Assembly (NCBI RefSeq): GCF_002078015.1
Contig: NZ_LWBP01000186.1
Location: 1 to 64,000 of the forward strand
Length of the DNA: 64,000 bases
Direction: 5' to 3'
From: Niastella populi
GTDB lineage: Bacteria > Bacteroidota > Bacteroidia > Chitinophagales > Chitinophagaceae
Below the pieces are notes generated by a model that was given only the letters and a program-made list of their open reading frames with translations, did no database searches and was not told the DNA's origin. The position numbers and the translations under genes are program-made. Shown here piece by piece: positions 47,138 to 56,209 of the stretch (positions are counted from its first letter, which is position 1; each line of letters opens with the position of its first letter).

Positions 47138-47413
47138 ATGGAACTAAAGAAGGTGGAAAAGATCTCGAAGGCATTGGCAGACCCTAACCGATTGCAGATC
47201 CTTAAATTACTCCATAAGAACAAGTCGTGCATGTATTGTTCCGACATTAATGACGTCATTGACCTGGCACAGCCATCGGTATCGCACCACCTTAAGCAAC
47301 TCTCTGATGCTGAACTGATCATCGCTGAAAAAGAAGGCCGCGAAGTAAAGTACGTCCTCAATAATAAGATCATCGATCAGTATACCAGCTTCCTGACATC
47401 CTTAAAGGTTTAA
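47138..47413 (+). CDS. ArsR-family regulator with a CxxC pair
   Basis: The 91-residue winged-helix protein reads KISKALADPNRLQILKLL, then CMYCSDINDVID, recognition helix QPSVSHHLKQLSDAELI and wing EKEGREVKYVL. Cys31 and Cys34 lie where several redox- or metal-sensing ArsR proteins carry their ligands. It stands between the pirin gene and the RND efflux operon, and palindromes occur on both sides. It may control one or both. Confidence 0.9.
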   Translation: MELKKVEKISKALADPNRLQILKLLHKNKSCMYCSDINDVIDLAQPSVSHHLKQLSDAELIIAEKEGREVKYVLNNKIIDQYTSFLTSLKV

Positions 47414-47439
47414 GAAAATTTTTTTGAGAAAAATTATCG

Positions 47440-47463
47440 ACGTATCGAAATGTTTCGATACGT
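47440..47463 (+). promoter_or_regulatory. Perfect 24-bp palindrome upstream of the RND operon
   Basis: ACGTATCGAAA-TG-TTTCGATACGT has perfect 11-bp arms, 87 bases before the MFP start. It is a strong operator candidate. Confidence 0.7.
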
Positions 47464-47508
47464 TTGTGGTCCCAATCCAATCCAGCAATGGATTTTTATT
47501 AGACCAAA

Positions 47509-47530
47509 TACATCGAAATATTTAAATGTA
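47509..47530 (+). promoter_or_regulatory. Second, imperfect copy of the RND operator
   Basis: TACATCGAAAT / ATTTAAATGTA pairs 9 of 11 positions and shares the ATCGAAAT core with the upstream palindrome; centres are 68 bp apart. It lies 20 bases before the MFP start. Confidence 0.5.
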
Positions 47531-47549
47531 TCAATTAAAATTCTAAGTT

Positions 47550-48617
47550 ATGAACCGTTTATTACCTCCCCCTCTGTCGCTCTTACTATCGTTTTCTATT
47601 ATAGCATTTTTCGATGCCTGTACCAGCCGTGCTAACCAGAGCGAGCCGGCAGCTTCAGCCGCTATCGCGGCCGCGCCGGGCATCCCTGCAGATGTGCATG
47701 TAGTATCGCCGGGCGCAGTACAGCAGTTGATAGAGATTGCGGGTACGTTGGCCGCCAACCAGGAAGTATCCATCTCAAGCGAGCTTACCAAAAAGGTCGT
47801 TAGCGTTCCGGTGAAGGAAGGCCATAGGGTAGCTAAAGGCGCCCTGCTTTTTCAACTCGATGATGCCGACCTGCGGGCCCAGATGGAACGTCTGCGTCAA
47901 CAGGAAAAACTGGCAGCGCTCAATGAAGCCCGCTTGAAAGACCTGATCGCGCATGATGCTGCTTCGCAACAGGACTATGACCAGGCGGCCACCAACCTGG
48001 CCGTGCTGAAAGCAGAGATAAGGCAACTGGAAACCACTATCGACAAAACCCGCATCAGGGCCCCTTTCTCAGGAAGGATCGGTATCATTCGCACCTATCC
48101 CGGCGCCCTGGTATCGCCCAATGCACCGCTTACGACCATCGTGGACGATGCACAGATAAAAGTGGAATTTGCCGTTCCGGAAAAATACGCCAACCTGGTA
48201 AACCCCGGCAACCGGCAGCTGTTCACTGTCGAGGGCGACAGTACCCGGTACAATGCTACGGTGATCTCGAAGGAATCGTTTGTTGATCCTGGTACCAGGA
48301 CCCTGCTGGTAAGGGCAATTGCGGCTAACCCCAACAGTAAACTGGTGGCCGGGCAAAGCGCCCACCTCGCTATTTCTCTTCATACTACCAACGACGCCCT
48401 GCAAATACCAAGTCAAAGCCTTATGCCTTCGGCAGATGGGTATTCCGTATTCCTGGTGAAAGCTGGCAGGGCGCAGCTAACGCCGGTAGTGGTAGGGCAG
48501 CGCGATGCCGGGCGGGTGCAGGTGACGAAAGGAATTCAGGCAGGCGATACCGTTATTGTGAGTAACCAGTTGCGTTTGTCGCCCGGCGCCGATGTGCGGG
48601 TAGTGAACCTTAAGTAA
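47550..48617 (+). CDS. RND efflux periplasmic adaptor (MFP) lipoprotein
   Basis: The 355-residue protein has a lipoprotein-like signal (LSFSIIAFFDAC). Adaptor landmarks follow: the first lipoyl half (ISSELTKKVVSVPVKEGHRVAKGALLFQLDD), a helical hairpin (about 105-145), the second half (TRIRAPFSGRIGI), the beta-barrel domain and a membrane-proximal end (VTKGIQAGDTVIV). It links the inner-membrane RND pump to the TolC-type channel encoded downstream. Confidence 0.93.
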   Translation: MNRLLPPPLSLLLSFSIIAFFDACTSRANQSEPAASAAIAAAPGIPADVHVVSPGAVQQLIEIAGTLAANQEVSISSELTKKVVSVPVKEGHRVAKGALLFQLDDADLRAQMERLRQQEKLAALNEARLKDLIAHDAASQQDYDQAATNLAVLKAEIRQLETTIDKTRIRAPFSGRIGIIRTYPGALVSPNAPLTTIVDDAQIKVEFAVPEKYANLVNPGNRQLFTVEGDSTRYNATVISKESFVDPGTRTLLVRAIAANPNSKLVAGQSAHLAISLHTTNDALQIPSQSLMPSADGYSVFLVKAGRAQLTPVVVGQRDAGRVQVTKGIQAGDTVIVSNQLRLSPGADVRVVNLK

Positions 48618-48630
48618 AAGCCGGTAATCG

Positions 48631-48720
48631 GGAAACGTAAAATGTGAGACGTGAGTCGTGAAACGTGAAAAGATTGCTTTGATATTAGCGAGTCCACTCA
48701 CCTCTCACCACTCACCATAT
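48631..48720. repeat. GTGAG/CGTGA word array between MFP and RND genes
   Basis: GTGAGACGTGAGTCGTGAAA then CGTGAA (48645-48668) faces CTCACCTCTCACCACTCACC (48696-48715), an inverted form of the same words, so an intercistronic hairpin could form. Confidence 0.5.
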
Positions 48721-48792
48721 TTTAATGAACAGCATTGTAGCACAGTGAATTTTCACTGCCCTGCATTCTATTGACCAATTTCAAATAATTAT

Positions 48793-51700
48793 ATGAGCGC
48801 CATTTCACAAATGAGCATCTCCAGGCCGGTACTGGCGGGGGTGATGTCGGTTCTATTGATCTTATTTGGCATAGTGGGCTATACGTTCCTGGGCACCCGT
48901 GAGTACCCGGTAACAGATTCGCCCATAGTGACCGTAACAACCGTTTATCCCGGCGCAAGCGCCGATATCATTGCTTCGCAGGTAACCAAACCGCTGGAAG
49001 AAGCCATTGCAGAAGCAAACGGCATTCGTGCGCTTTCGTCGGTGAGCCGCGAACAGGTAAGCATCATCACTGTTGAATTCAATATGAATGCCGACCTGGA
49101 AGCCGCTGCCAATGATGTGCGTGACAAGGTTTCCAAATCACGGCAACAATTACCCGTAGATATTGAACCCACTATCGTGGAAAAATCGGGCCCGCCCGAG
49201 TTCCTCGTATTCCTTACCGTGCAAAGCGATACCAGGAGCCTGGAAGACATAACCGATTTCGTGAACATCAATATCAAGGAGCGCCTGCAATCGATCCCCG
49301 GCGTTCGGTTGGTGGAATCGTATGCAGGCCGCAAACGCGCCATGCGGTTGCGCATGGACCCGGTAAAACTTTCTTCTTACGGGCTTTCGCCTGCCGACAT
49401 TCAGGCTGCGTTGCAGCGCGAGAATGTTGATCTGCCCAGCGGCCGTATTGAAGGGCAGCAAACGGAAATGACGTTACGCACCCTGGGCCGGCTGGTAACG
49501 GAAGATGATTTCAATAACATGATCATCAGCGAAAAGAATGGCGCTATCGTTCGTTTCAGAGATGTGGGCCAGGCCATCATGAGCTCGCAGAACGAACGTA
49601 CGGCCATGATCGTGGCCGAAGGAAAAACGGCCCGTTATGGCGTAGGTACCGGTGTGCAGCCGCAGCGCGGCGCCAATTCACTCGCTATTGTCGACGAGTT
49701 CAACAAACGGTTCGAAGAGATCATCAAAACCGCACCAAAGGAATACAATATCAGGTTGGGTAAAGACTTCACCGTTCCGGTAAAGAACTCCCTTTCTGAA
49801 GTGGAAGAAACGCTCATACTCGCATTCGGACTGGTAACTATTATCATTTTCATTTTCCTGCGCGACTGGCGCAGTACCCTGATCCCGCTGGTGGCCATTC
49901 CGGTGTCGATCGTTTCGGCCTTCTTTATCATGTACATTATGAACTACTCCATCAACGTGCTAACGCTGCTGGGGCTGGTACTGGCCATAGGGCTGGTGGT
50001 CGACGATGCCATTGTGGTACTGGAGAACATCTATTCCAAAGTAGAAGAAGGCATGTCGCCGCTGGAAGCGGCCCGTAAGGGGTCGAACGAAATATACTTT
50101 GCCGTTATATCTACAACCATTACACTGGCGGCAGTATTCCTGCCCATCATGTTCCTGGGTGGCATTACCGGCAAACTGTTTAAAGAGTTTGTGGTAGTGG
50201 TGGCCGGTTCTGTACTGATCTCCGCATTTGTGGCCCTCACCCTTTCGCCCATGATGAGCGCTTACCTGCTGAAGGCCGGCGCCCACCATAACTGGCTGTA
50301 CCGCAAAACGGAACCTTTCTTTGTAAAGTTGAATAACGGCTATGAGAACCTGCTGAAAGGCTTTATGCGTTTTCGCTGGCTGGGCTTTGCATTGCTCCTT
50401 CTTTCGTTTGGTATCGCTTACTTGCTGGCGCCTAAACTGCCTTCAGAGCTGGCGCCGCTGGAAGACCGTTCGCTGGTAGGCCTGGCTGTTATTGCGCCCG
50501 AAGGCACCTCTTTTGAAAGTATGGAAGCATCCATGAAAGAGATCAGCAACTACGTGGCTGATTCCATTCCCGATCTCAATAATAATGTAACCTATGCTGC
50601 GGTGGCGGCGGGTGTAGGCTCGCTGGTGCAACCGGCGAACAGCGGATTTCAATGGGTTTTTCTCGAAGACCCGCAGAAACGGAAAAGCGGGATGACGCAG
50701 CAACAGGTGTACGAAAAACTGGTGGCCGCCAGCACGCGGTTCCGTAATGTGATCGTGATCCCGATCCAGATCCCTACCATTGGTGGTTTTGCAAGCAGCC
50801 AGCCCATAGAATATGTAGTGCAGGCGCCCGATCTGAAGCAGCTCATTGAAGTAATGCCCAAACTTACCGGCGCCGTTTATGGCAGCAAAAAATTGAATTT
50901 CGTAAACCCTGATTTCAAAGTGAACAGGCCCGAGATCAGTATTTCCATCGATCGCCAGCGTGCCGCGCAGTTGGGCATCTCTACGCAGGAGATCGGCCGG
51001 TCGCTGCAACTGGCGCTGAGCGGGCGCCGTTATGGATACTTTATCTACAACGACCGGCAGTATGAGGTGATAGGGCAACTGGAAAGGTCTGAACGTTCTA
51101 CACCGGAAAATCTTCGGTCTATATTCCTGAAATCGAACAACAACCAGATGGTACCTTTAGATAACCTGGTGTCGTTGCATGAAGGCATCAGTCCGCCCGC
51201 TATTTACCGGTACAACCAGAATTATAGCGTAACCATTCAGGCTACGCCCGCGCCCGGAGTAAGTATGGGTGAAGCGCTGGATGAAATGGACCACATTGCA
51301 AAGGAAACATTGCCTGCAGGGTTCACCACTACACTGGCCGGACAAAGCCGTGATTATAAAGAAAGCAGTTCGAGCCTGGTATTTGCCTTCATCTTTGCCA
51401 TTGTCCTCATTTACCTGGTGCTGGCGGCGCAGTTTGAAAGCCTGATAGATCCGTTCATTATCCTGCTAACCGTACCAATGGCCGTAACAGGCGCCCTCCT
51501 CAGTTTGTGGGTAAGCGATAGTTCTATCAATATATTCAGCCAGATCGGGATGATCATGCTCATTGGTTTGATCACAAAGAACGGTATTCTCATTGTGGAG
51601 TTTGCGAACCACCGGAAGAAAGAAGGGCTGAGTGTACGTGACGCCGTTATTTCGGCTGCTGCCTCCCGCTTCAGGCCCATTCTGATGACCACACTGGCAA

Positions 51701-51921
51701 TGATCTTCGGGGCGCTGCCCATTGCGCTCAGTTTAGGCAACTCCTCCGGCAGCCGCGCTTCGCTTGGCATTGTAGTAGTAGGTGGACTGGTATTCGCGGG
51801 TGTACTTACCCTCTTTGTAATCCCTGCGGTGTACAGCTTCTTTAGTAGAAAAGCTAAACCAATTGGCAATAAGCAATTGACAACAGGCAATACGTCAGAG
51901 GCAAATTTCGCAATTAATTAG
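48793..51921 (+). CDS. RND-family efflux pump, HAE1/AcrB-like
   Basis: The 1042-residue inner-membrane protein has the RND layout: TM1 (about 10-30), a large periplasmic loop (PGASADIIASQVTKPLEEAI), TM2-6 (about 335-490) with the proton-relay pair in IGLVVDDAIVVLENI, TM7, a second loop, and TM8-12 (about 860-1020). It is a proton-driven exporter of hydrophobic or cationic compounds with the neighbouring adaptor and channel. The last 20 or so residues (from AKPIGN) come from a repeated intergenic word and are unlikely to matter for function. Confidence 0.95.
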   Translation: MSAISQMSISRPVLAGVMSVLLILFGIVGYTFLGTREYPVTDSPIVTVTTVYPGASADIIASQVTKPLEEAIAEANGIRALSSVSREQVSIITVEFNMNADLEAAANDVRDKVSKSRQQLPVDIEPTIVEKSGPPEFLVFLTVQSDTRSLEDITDFVNINIKERLQSIPGVRLVESYAGRKRAMRLRMDPVKLSSYGLSPADIQAALQRENVDLPSGRIEGQQTEMTLRTLGRLVTEDDFNNMIISEKNGAIVRFRDVGQAIMSSQNERTAMIVAEGKTARYGVGTGVQPQRGANSLAIVDEFNKRFEEIIKTAPKEYNIRLGKDFTVPVKNSLSEVEETLILAFGLVTIIIFIFLRDWRSTLIPLVAIPVSIVSAFFIMYIMNYSINVLTLLGLVLAIGLVVDDAIVVLENIYSKVEEGMSPLEAARKGSNEIYFAVISTTITLAAVFLPIMFLGGITGKLFKEFVVVVAGSVLISAFVALTLSPMMSAYLLKAGAHHNWLYRKTEPFFVKLNNGYENLLKGFMRFRWLGFALLLLSFGIAYLLAPKLPSELAPLEDRSLVGLAVIAPEGTSFESMEASMKEISNYVADSIPDLNNNVTYAAVAAGVGSLVQPANSGFQWVFLEDPQKRKSGMTQQQVYEKLVAASTRFRNVIVIPIQIPTIGGFASSQPIEYVVQAPDLKQLIEVMPKLTGAVYGSKKLNFVNPDFKVNRPEISISIDRQRAAQLGISTQEIGRSLQLALSGRRYGYFIYNDRQYEVIGQLERSERSTPENLRSIFLKSNNNQMVPLDNLVSLHEGISPPAIYRYNQNYSVTIQATPAPGVSMGEALDEMDHIAKETLPAGFTTTLAGQSRDYKESSSSLVFAFIFAIVLIYLVLAAQFESLIDPFIILLTVPMAVTGALLSLWVSDSSINIFSQIGMIMLIGLITKNGILIVEFANHRKKEGLSVRDAVISAAASRFRPILMTTLAMIFGALPIALSLGNSSGSRASLGIVVVGGLVFAGVLTLFVIPAVYSFFSRKAKPIGNKQLTTGNTSEANFAIN

Positions 51922-51986
51922 TAGACTCGAATACCGGCAATCCTTGCCAATTGCCCATTGAATTACTCAATACACATAATATTATC

Positions 51987-53330
51987 ATGAGAGCACGATC
52001 TTTAATTTATTATATCCTGCTGTTGGCGGTTCCCTTTGCAGGCAGCGGGCAGCAGGAAAAAAGTATTGGACTGCAGGATGCGGTGCAGCTGGCAAAACAA
52101 TATAACCGCACCTTGAAAGCTGATGCGTTGAATATTTCCATTGCCCGCGAGCAGGTGCGCATAGCGAAAAGTATGTCGCTGCCTGCCGCGCAACTGGGCG
52201 CACAGTACCTGCATTATTTTGCCTTACCTGCCTTCTTCGGTTTTGGGGCAAATGGCAACGGCACTAAAATTCCCTATGACCGCTTTGGCGGAAGGGATCA
52301 GTTTGCAGGTGTTATAAGCGCCAGCTATCCATTGTACAACCCGGCAGCCGCGCCTGCCCGCAAAACGGCCTCGTTACAGGAACAGGTATCCCGCGAAATG
52401 TACCGGCAGTCGGCCATCGATGTAGCGGCCGATGTGCAACAAACCTACCTTGGCATACTGGTGCTGGCAGAGCGGTTGAAGCTGCAGCAGGAAAGCCTTT
52501 TGCGTAATGAAAAAGCATTGGCAGATGCCAGGTCGCTGCTGGCCCAGGGCAGGGGATTGCGGGTTGATACATTGCGGGCATACACGGCGGTAGAGAATCT
52601 GAAGCCCGACATGCTCAAAATTAATTACGCTATTGAAGTAGGCAGGCAGCAACTGATCACCCTGATGGGAATGGATTCGCTTACACAGATCATCCTCACC
52701 GATTCATTGAATGTCAGTTCACCCATCGCCATTCCTTCGGAAAATGAATTATATGAGCAGGCATTGCATCAACGCCCCGATCTGCAGGCGTTGGTATTAC
52801 AACAACAGGTAAGCGAACAACAAACGAAGCTGGCCAAAGCTGCGCGGTTGCCGGTGGTGTCGGCCGTAGCACAATACCAACTACAAACCCAGGCGCGCAA
52901 ATTTGATTTCGGAAATGCCAACTGGCCATCCACCTCTTTTGCAGGCGCACAGGTGGTATTGCCCTTGTTTACGGGTTTTAGTAACCAGGCAAAGGTTCGT
53001 CAGGCCCAACTGGCGCACGATCGATCGGGCATTCGCATTACGGAAGCGCAAATGGAGCTGAAGACAATGGTAAAACAGGTGATTGCCAACTTAAAGGAAA
53101 CATATAGCCGTATGCAAACCCAGTTGAATGTGAAAGAAACGGCGTTGAAGGGGTACGACATAGTACAATACCGCTATGCAAAAGGTGTAACCTCGAGGCT
53201 CGATTTAACCGATGCAGAACTGGCATTGACGGCCGCTCAACTAAATTACCTGGAAGCTGTGTTTGAATATAGAAGCGCAGCAATAGAATTAGCGCGAACA
53301 AGCGGTAACGAAGGTTTCATCATCAAGTAG
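51987..53330 (+). CDS. TolC-family outer-membrane efflux channel
   Basis: The ATG at 51987 opens a signal peptide (MRARSLIYYILLLAVPFAGS); the longer frame from 51951 lacks it. The 447-residue protein has two OEP repeats: SIGLQDAVQLAKQYNRTLKA near the start, a first coiled-coil hairpin (about 125-215), and a second repeat with LYEQALHQRPDLQAL and a hairpin (about 340-430). It is the outer-membrane component of the MFP-RND-OMF system. Confidence 0.93.
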   Translation: MRARSLIYYILLLAVPFAGSGQQEKSIGLQDAVQLAKQYNRTLKADALNISIAREQVRIAKSMSLPAAQLGAQYLHYFALPAFFGFGANGNGTKIPYDRFGGRDQFAGVISASYPLYNPAAAPARKTASLQEQVSREMYRQSAIDVAADVQQTYLGILVLAERLKLQQESLLRNEKALADARSLLAQGRGLRVDTLRAYTAVENLKPDMLKINYAIEVGRQQLITLMGMDSLTQIILTDSLNVSSPIAIPSENELYEQALHQRPDLQALVLQQQVSEQQTKLAKAARLPVVSAVAQYQLQTQARKFDFGNANWPSTSFAGAQVVLPLFTGFSNQAKVRQAQLAHDRSGIRITEAQMELKTMVKQVIANLKETYSRMQTQLNVKETALKGYDIVQYRYAKGVTSRLDLTDAELALTAAQLNYLEAVFEYRSAAIELARTSGNEGFIIK

Positions 53331-53352
53331 ACGTACAGGCATGAGTGAGTGT

Positions 53353-53381
53353 GCCCCCGGCTCATCAACCGGGGGCTTTTT
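53353..53381 (+). terminator. Intrinsic terminator of the RND operon
   Basis: GCCCCCGG - 8-nt loop - CCGGGGGC followed by TTTTT. Confidence 0.9.
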
Positions 53382-53413
53382 AGTACATGGGCTATTATGT
53401 TTATTATAGGGTA

Positions 53414-53444
53414 TTGCCAGTTTCCCGGGGATCGTTATATTTGA
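53414..53444 (+). promoter_or_regulatory. Promoter candidate of the second GH2 gene
   Basis: ATTG (53414-53417), 19 bp, then TATATTTG (53437-53444), close to the TTTG/TAnnTTTG consensus. It lies 17 bases before the start codon. Confidence 0.5.
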
Positions 53445-53461
53445 TCTCATCAGTTTAACAC

Positions 53462-56206
53462 ATGAAAAAAACGATTGCCTTTTCTTTTTTCTTTCTTGTT
53501 TCTTTTTGCTCCTTTGCGCAGCAAACAATTATTCGATATTTATCTGGTACCGATAAAGACAATACAGTTGCCTGGGACTTTTTATGCACAAAGGGGCGTA
53601 ACAGCGGTAAATGGCAAAAAATACCGGTGCCTTCCAACTGGGAGATGCATGGCTTTGGTACATTCAATTACTACCAGGATAAAATAAATCCCGATGAAAA
53701 GGGATTATACAAACATAAGTTTACCGTCGATGCTGCATGGAAGGGGAAGAATGTGTTTATGGTATTTGACGGGGTTATGACAGATGCGGCGGTTACCATC
53801 AACGGGCAACCGGCAGGGCCGGTTCACCAGGGAGCATTTTATCAGTTTAAATATAACATCACGCCCTTGTTGAAGTATGGCAAACAAAACCTGCTTGAGG
53901 TAAAAGTGAGTAAACGCTCAGCTAATGAATCGGTAAACCGGGCAGAACGTAAAGCTGATTTTTGGATCTTTGGCGGCATTTTCAGGCCGGTTTATCTGGA
54001 AATTGTTCCGCCTGTTTTTATCGAGCGGGTGGCCATCGATGCAAAGGCCGACGGGCAATTTGCAATGCAGGTATTTTCAAAAGGCGCTACCAGTTCCCAA
54101 ACCATTGAAGCCCGCGTTGAAGACCTGAATGGAAAAGCGATCGGTGAATCTTTTTCAGCAACACCTTCCGACGGCGTTGTGTTAAGGCATTCATTCAGCA
54201 ATATCCACACCTGGAACCCTGAACAGCCAAACCTATACAATGTTATTGTATCGGTTAAAGATAAGGGCGGCATCGTTCACACTATTAAACAACGGTTTGG
54301 TTTCAGAACGGCTGAAATGAAACCGGGCGATGGATTTTATGTAAATGGGGTAAAGGTGATCTTCAAGGGTGTAAATCGCCATAGCCAATGGCCTGAAAGC
54401 GGACGCACGCTCAGCCGCGCCATTCATTTAATGGATATTGGTTTAATAAAGGAAATGAACATGAATGCAGTGCGTATGAGCCATTATCCGCCCGATGCAG
54501 CATTTCTCGATCTCTGCGATTCGCTGGGTCTTTTTGTGCTGGACGAACTTACCGGCTGGCAGGCTGCCTATGATACCATTACAGCAAGACGTTTGGTAAA
54601 AGAATTGGTTGTTCGTGATGTGAACCATCCCAGTATCGTGCTCTGGGATAATGGAAATGAAGGCGGCTGGAACCGGGCGGTTGATAATGATTATGCATTG
54701 TACGATCCGCAGAAGAGATGGGTGATCCATCCCTGGGAGCGTTTTAATGGCACCGATACAAAACATTATCCGGAATTCAATCTGGTAACGAACTATGTTC
54801 TGTATGGCGCCGATGTATTTTTTCCAACCGAATTTATGCATGGGCTGTTTGATGGCGGCCATGGCGCCGGGTTAGATGATTACTGGCAGGAGATGATGAA
54901 ACATCCGATGACAGCAGGCGGTTTTTTGTGGAGTTTGCATGACGAAGGCGTGGTTCGAGCCGACCATCACGACAGTATCGATGTGGCAGGCAACCAGGCG
55001 CCGGATGGCATTGTTGGTCCGCACCGCGAAAAAGAAGGCAGCTTTTATACCATCAGGGAGATCTGGAGTCCCATACAGATCGCCCTGCAAAAATTGCCTG
55101 TTGATTTCAATGGCAAATTACCCGTAGAGAACAGGTACTTATATACGAACCTGCAGCAATGCCGTTTTAACTGGAAACTGGTTCGGTTTGCCAATGCTGC
55201 CGATACTTCACAGGCTGAAACGATCGTTGCCACTGGCTCCGCTGCGCCAATTGATCTGCTGCCCGGCGAAAAAGGCTGGCTCGAACTGAATATGGATGCC
55301 GGTTATAAAAATGCCGATGCTTTGTATGTCACCGCTTATGATGCCGGCAACAGGGAAATATTTACGTGGAGCTGGGGCATAACCTCGCCCGCTCAGCTGG
55401 CGGCAAAAAATAATACGGTTACCGCACCCGTTGTTGATTTTATCGTTAAAGAGGCCGGCAACCAGTTTACGCTTACCTGTGATGGTATTGCTTATAGTTT
55501 CAATACGCAAAACGGTTTTCTGCAAAATGTATTCAACGGAAAAACCAATATTTCGCTTGGGGATGGACCGTTATACACTGGCGCAACACAAAAATTAACG
55601 GCTTTTAATAAATACAGGAAGGATAAGGCATTTGTTGTAGAGCCTGTTTATAAAGGTGATGAATTGTTTACCGTTAAATGGACATTTGAACCTGGTAAAC
55701 TGCCAAAACTTGAGTACGGATATTATGTAAAAAGGGAAACTGAATACACAGGTATTACCTTTACTTTTCCCGAAAATAAAATAACCGGCATGCGGTGGTT
55801 GGGCCGGGGTCCGTACCGGGTATGGAAGAACCGTTTAAAAGGACAACTGCTCGGTATCTGGCAAAAGGATTATAATAATACGATTACCGGTGAAAGCTGG
55901 AATTATCCGGAATTCAAAGGGTGGCATGCGTCATTGTATTGGGTAACCATCCAAAACAAAGAAGCTGATTTTACCATCTATGCTGCGAATGAAAATGTGT
56001 TTCTGCAAATGTTGCAGCCCGCAAGGCCGGTAGCGGCTGGTAACGATAATACCAGTCCGCCGTTTCCCGGCAACACGATTGGCTTTTTTAATAACATAAG
56101 CCCCATTGGCACCAAGTTTAAACCGGCTTCCTCCTTGGGGCCGCAAAGCCAGAAGAACCGGCCGTTAGATGGAATGGTACACAGGAGTATTTTGTTTCAG
56201 TTTTAA
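53462..56206 (+). CDS. Secreted GH2 glycoside hydrolase, divergent
   Basis: The 914-residue protein has a signal peptide (MKKTIAFSFFFLVSFCSFAQ). A GH2 sugar-binding domain (about 30-190, VPSNWEMHGFG), an Ig-like domain, and a TIM barrel (about 300-560, FKGVNRHSQWPESGR) follow. The acid/base is Glu400 in WDNGNEGGWN; the likely nucleophile is Glu457 in FFPTEFMHG. The C-terminal half is beta-rich and lacks the LacZ small-chain signature. It is probably a beta-galactosidase-, mannosidase- or glucuronidase-like enzyme; the sugar cannot be fixed by eye. It is monocistronic and its stop lies 3 bases from the convergent permease stop. Confidence 0.9.
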   Translation: MKKTIAFSFFFLVSFCSFAQQTIIRYLSGTDKDNTVAWDFLCTKGRNSGKWQKIPVPSNWEMHGFGTFNYYQDKINPDEKGLYKHKFTVDAAWKGKNVFMVFDGVMTDAAVTINGQPAGPVHQGAFYQFKYNITPLLKYGKQNLLEVKVSKRSANESVNRAERKADFWIFGGIFRPVYLEIVPPVFIERVAIDAKADGQFAMQVFSKGATSSQTIEARVEDLNGKAIGESFSATPSDGVVLRHSFSNIHTWNPEQPNLYNVIVSVKDKGGIVHTIKQRFGFRTAEMKPGDGFYVNGVKVIFKGVNRHSQWPESGRTLSRAIHLMDIGLIKEMNMNAVRMSHYPPDAAFLDLCDSLGLFVLDELTGWQAAYDTITARRLVKELVVRDVNHPSIVLWDNGNEGGWNRAVDNDYALYDPQKRWVIHPWERFNGTDTKHYPEFNLVTNYVLYGADVFFPTEFMHGLFDGGHGAGLDDYWQEMMKHPMTAGGFLWSLHDEGVVRADHHDSIDVAGNQAPDGIVGPHREKEGSFYTIREIWSPIQIALQKLPVDFNGKLPVENRYLYTNLQQCRFNWKLVRFANAADTSQAETIVATGSAAPIDLLPGEKGWLELNMDAGYKNADALYVTAYDAGNREIFTWSWGITSPAQLAAKNNTVTAPVVDFIVKEAGNQFTLTCDGIAYSFNTQNGFLQNVFNGKTNISLGDGPLYTGATQKLTAFNKYRKDKAFVVEPVYKGDELFTVKWTFEPGKLPKLEYGYYVKRETEYTGITFTFPENKITGMRWLGRGPYRVWKNRLKGQLLGIWQKDYNNTITGESWNYPEFKGWHASLYWVTIQNKEADFTIYAANENVFLQMLQPARPVAAGNDNTSPPFPGNTIGFFNNISPIGTKFKPASSLGPQSQKNRPLDGMVHRSILFQF

Positions 56207-56209
56207 TTT

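Noticed and set aside
50443-51078. 211-codon minus-strand frame inside the RND pump gene
   Set aside because: Antisense shadow; low-complexity His/Arg-rich translation.
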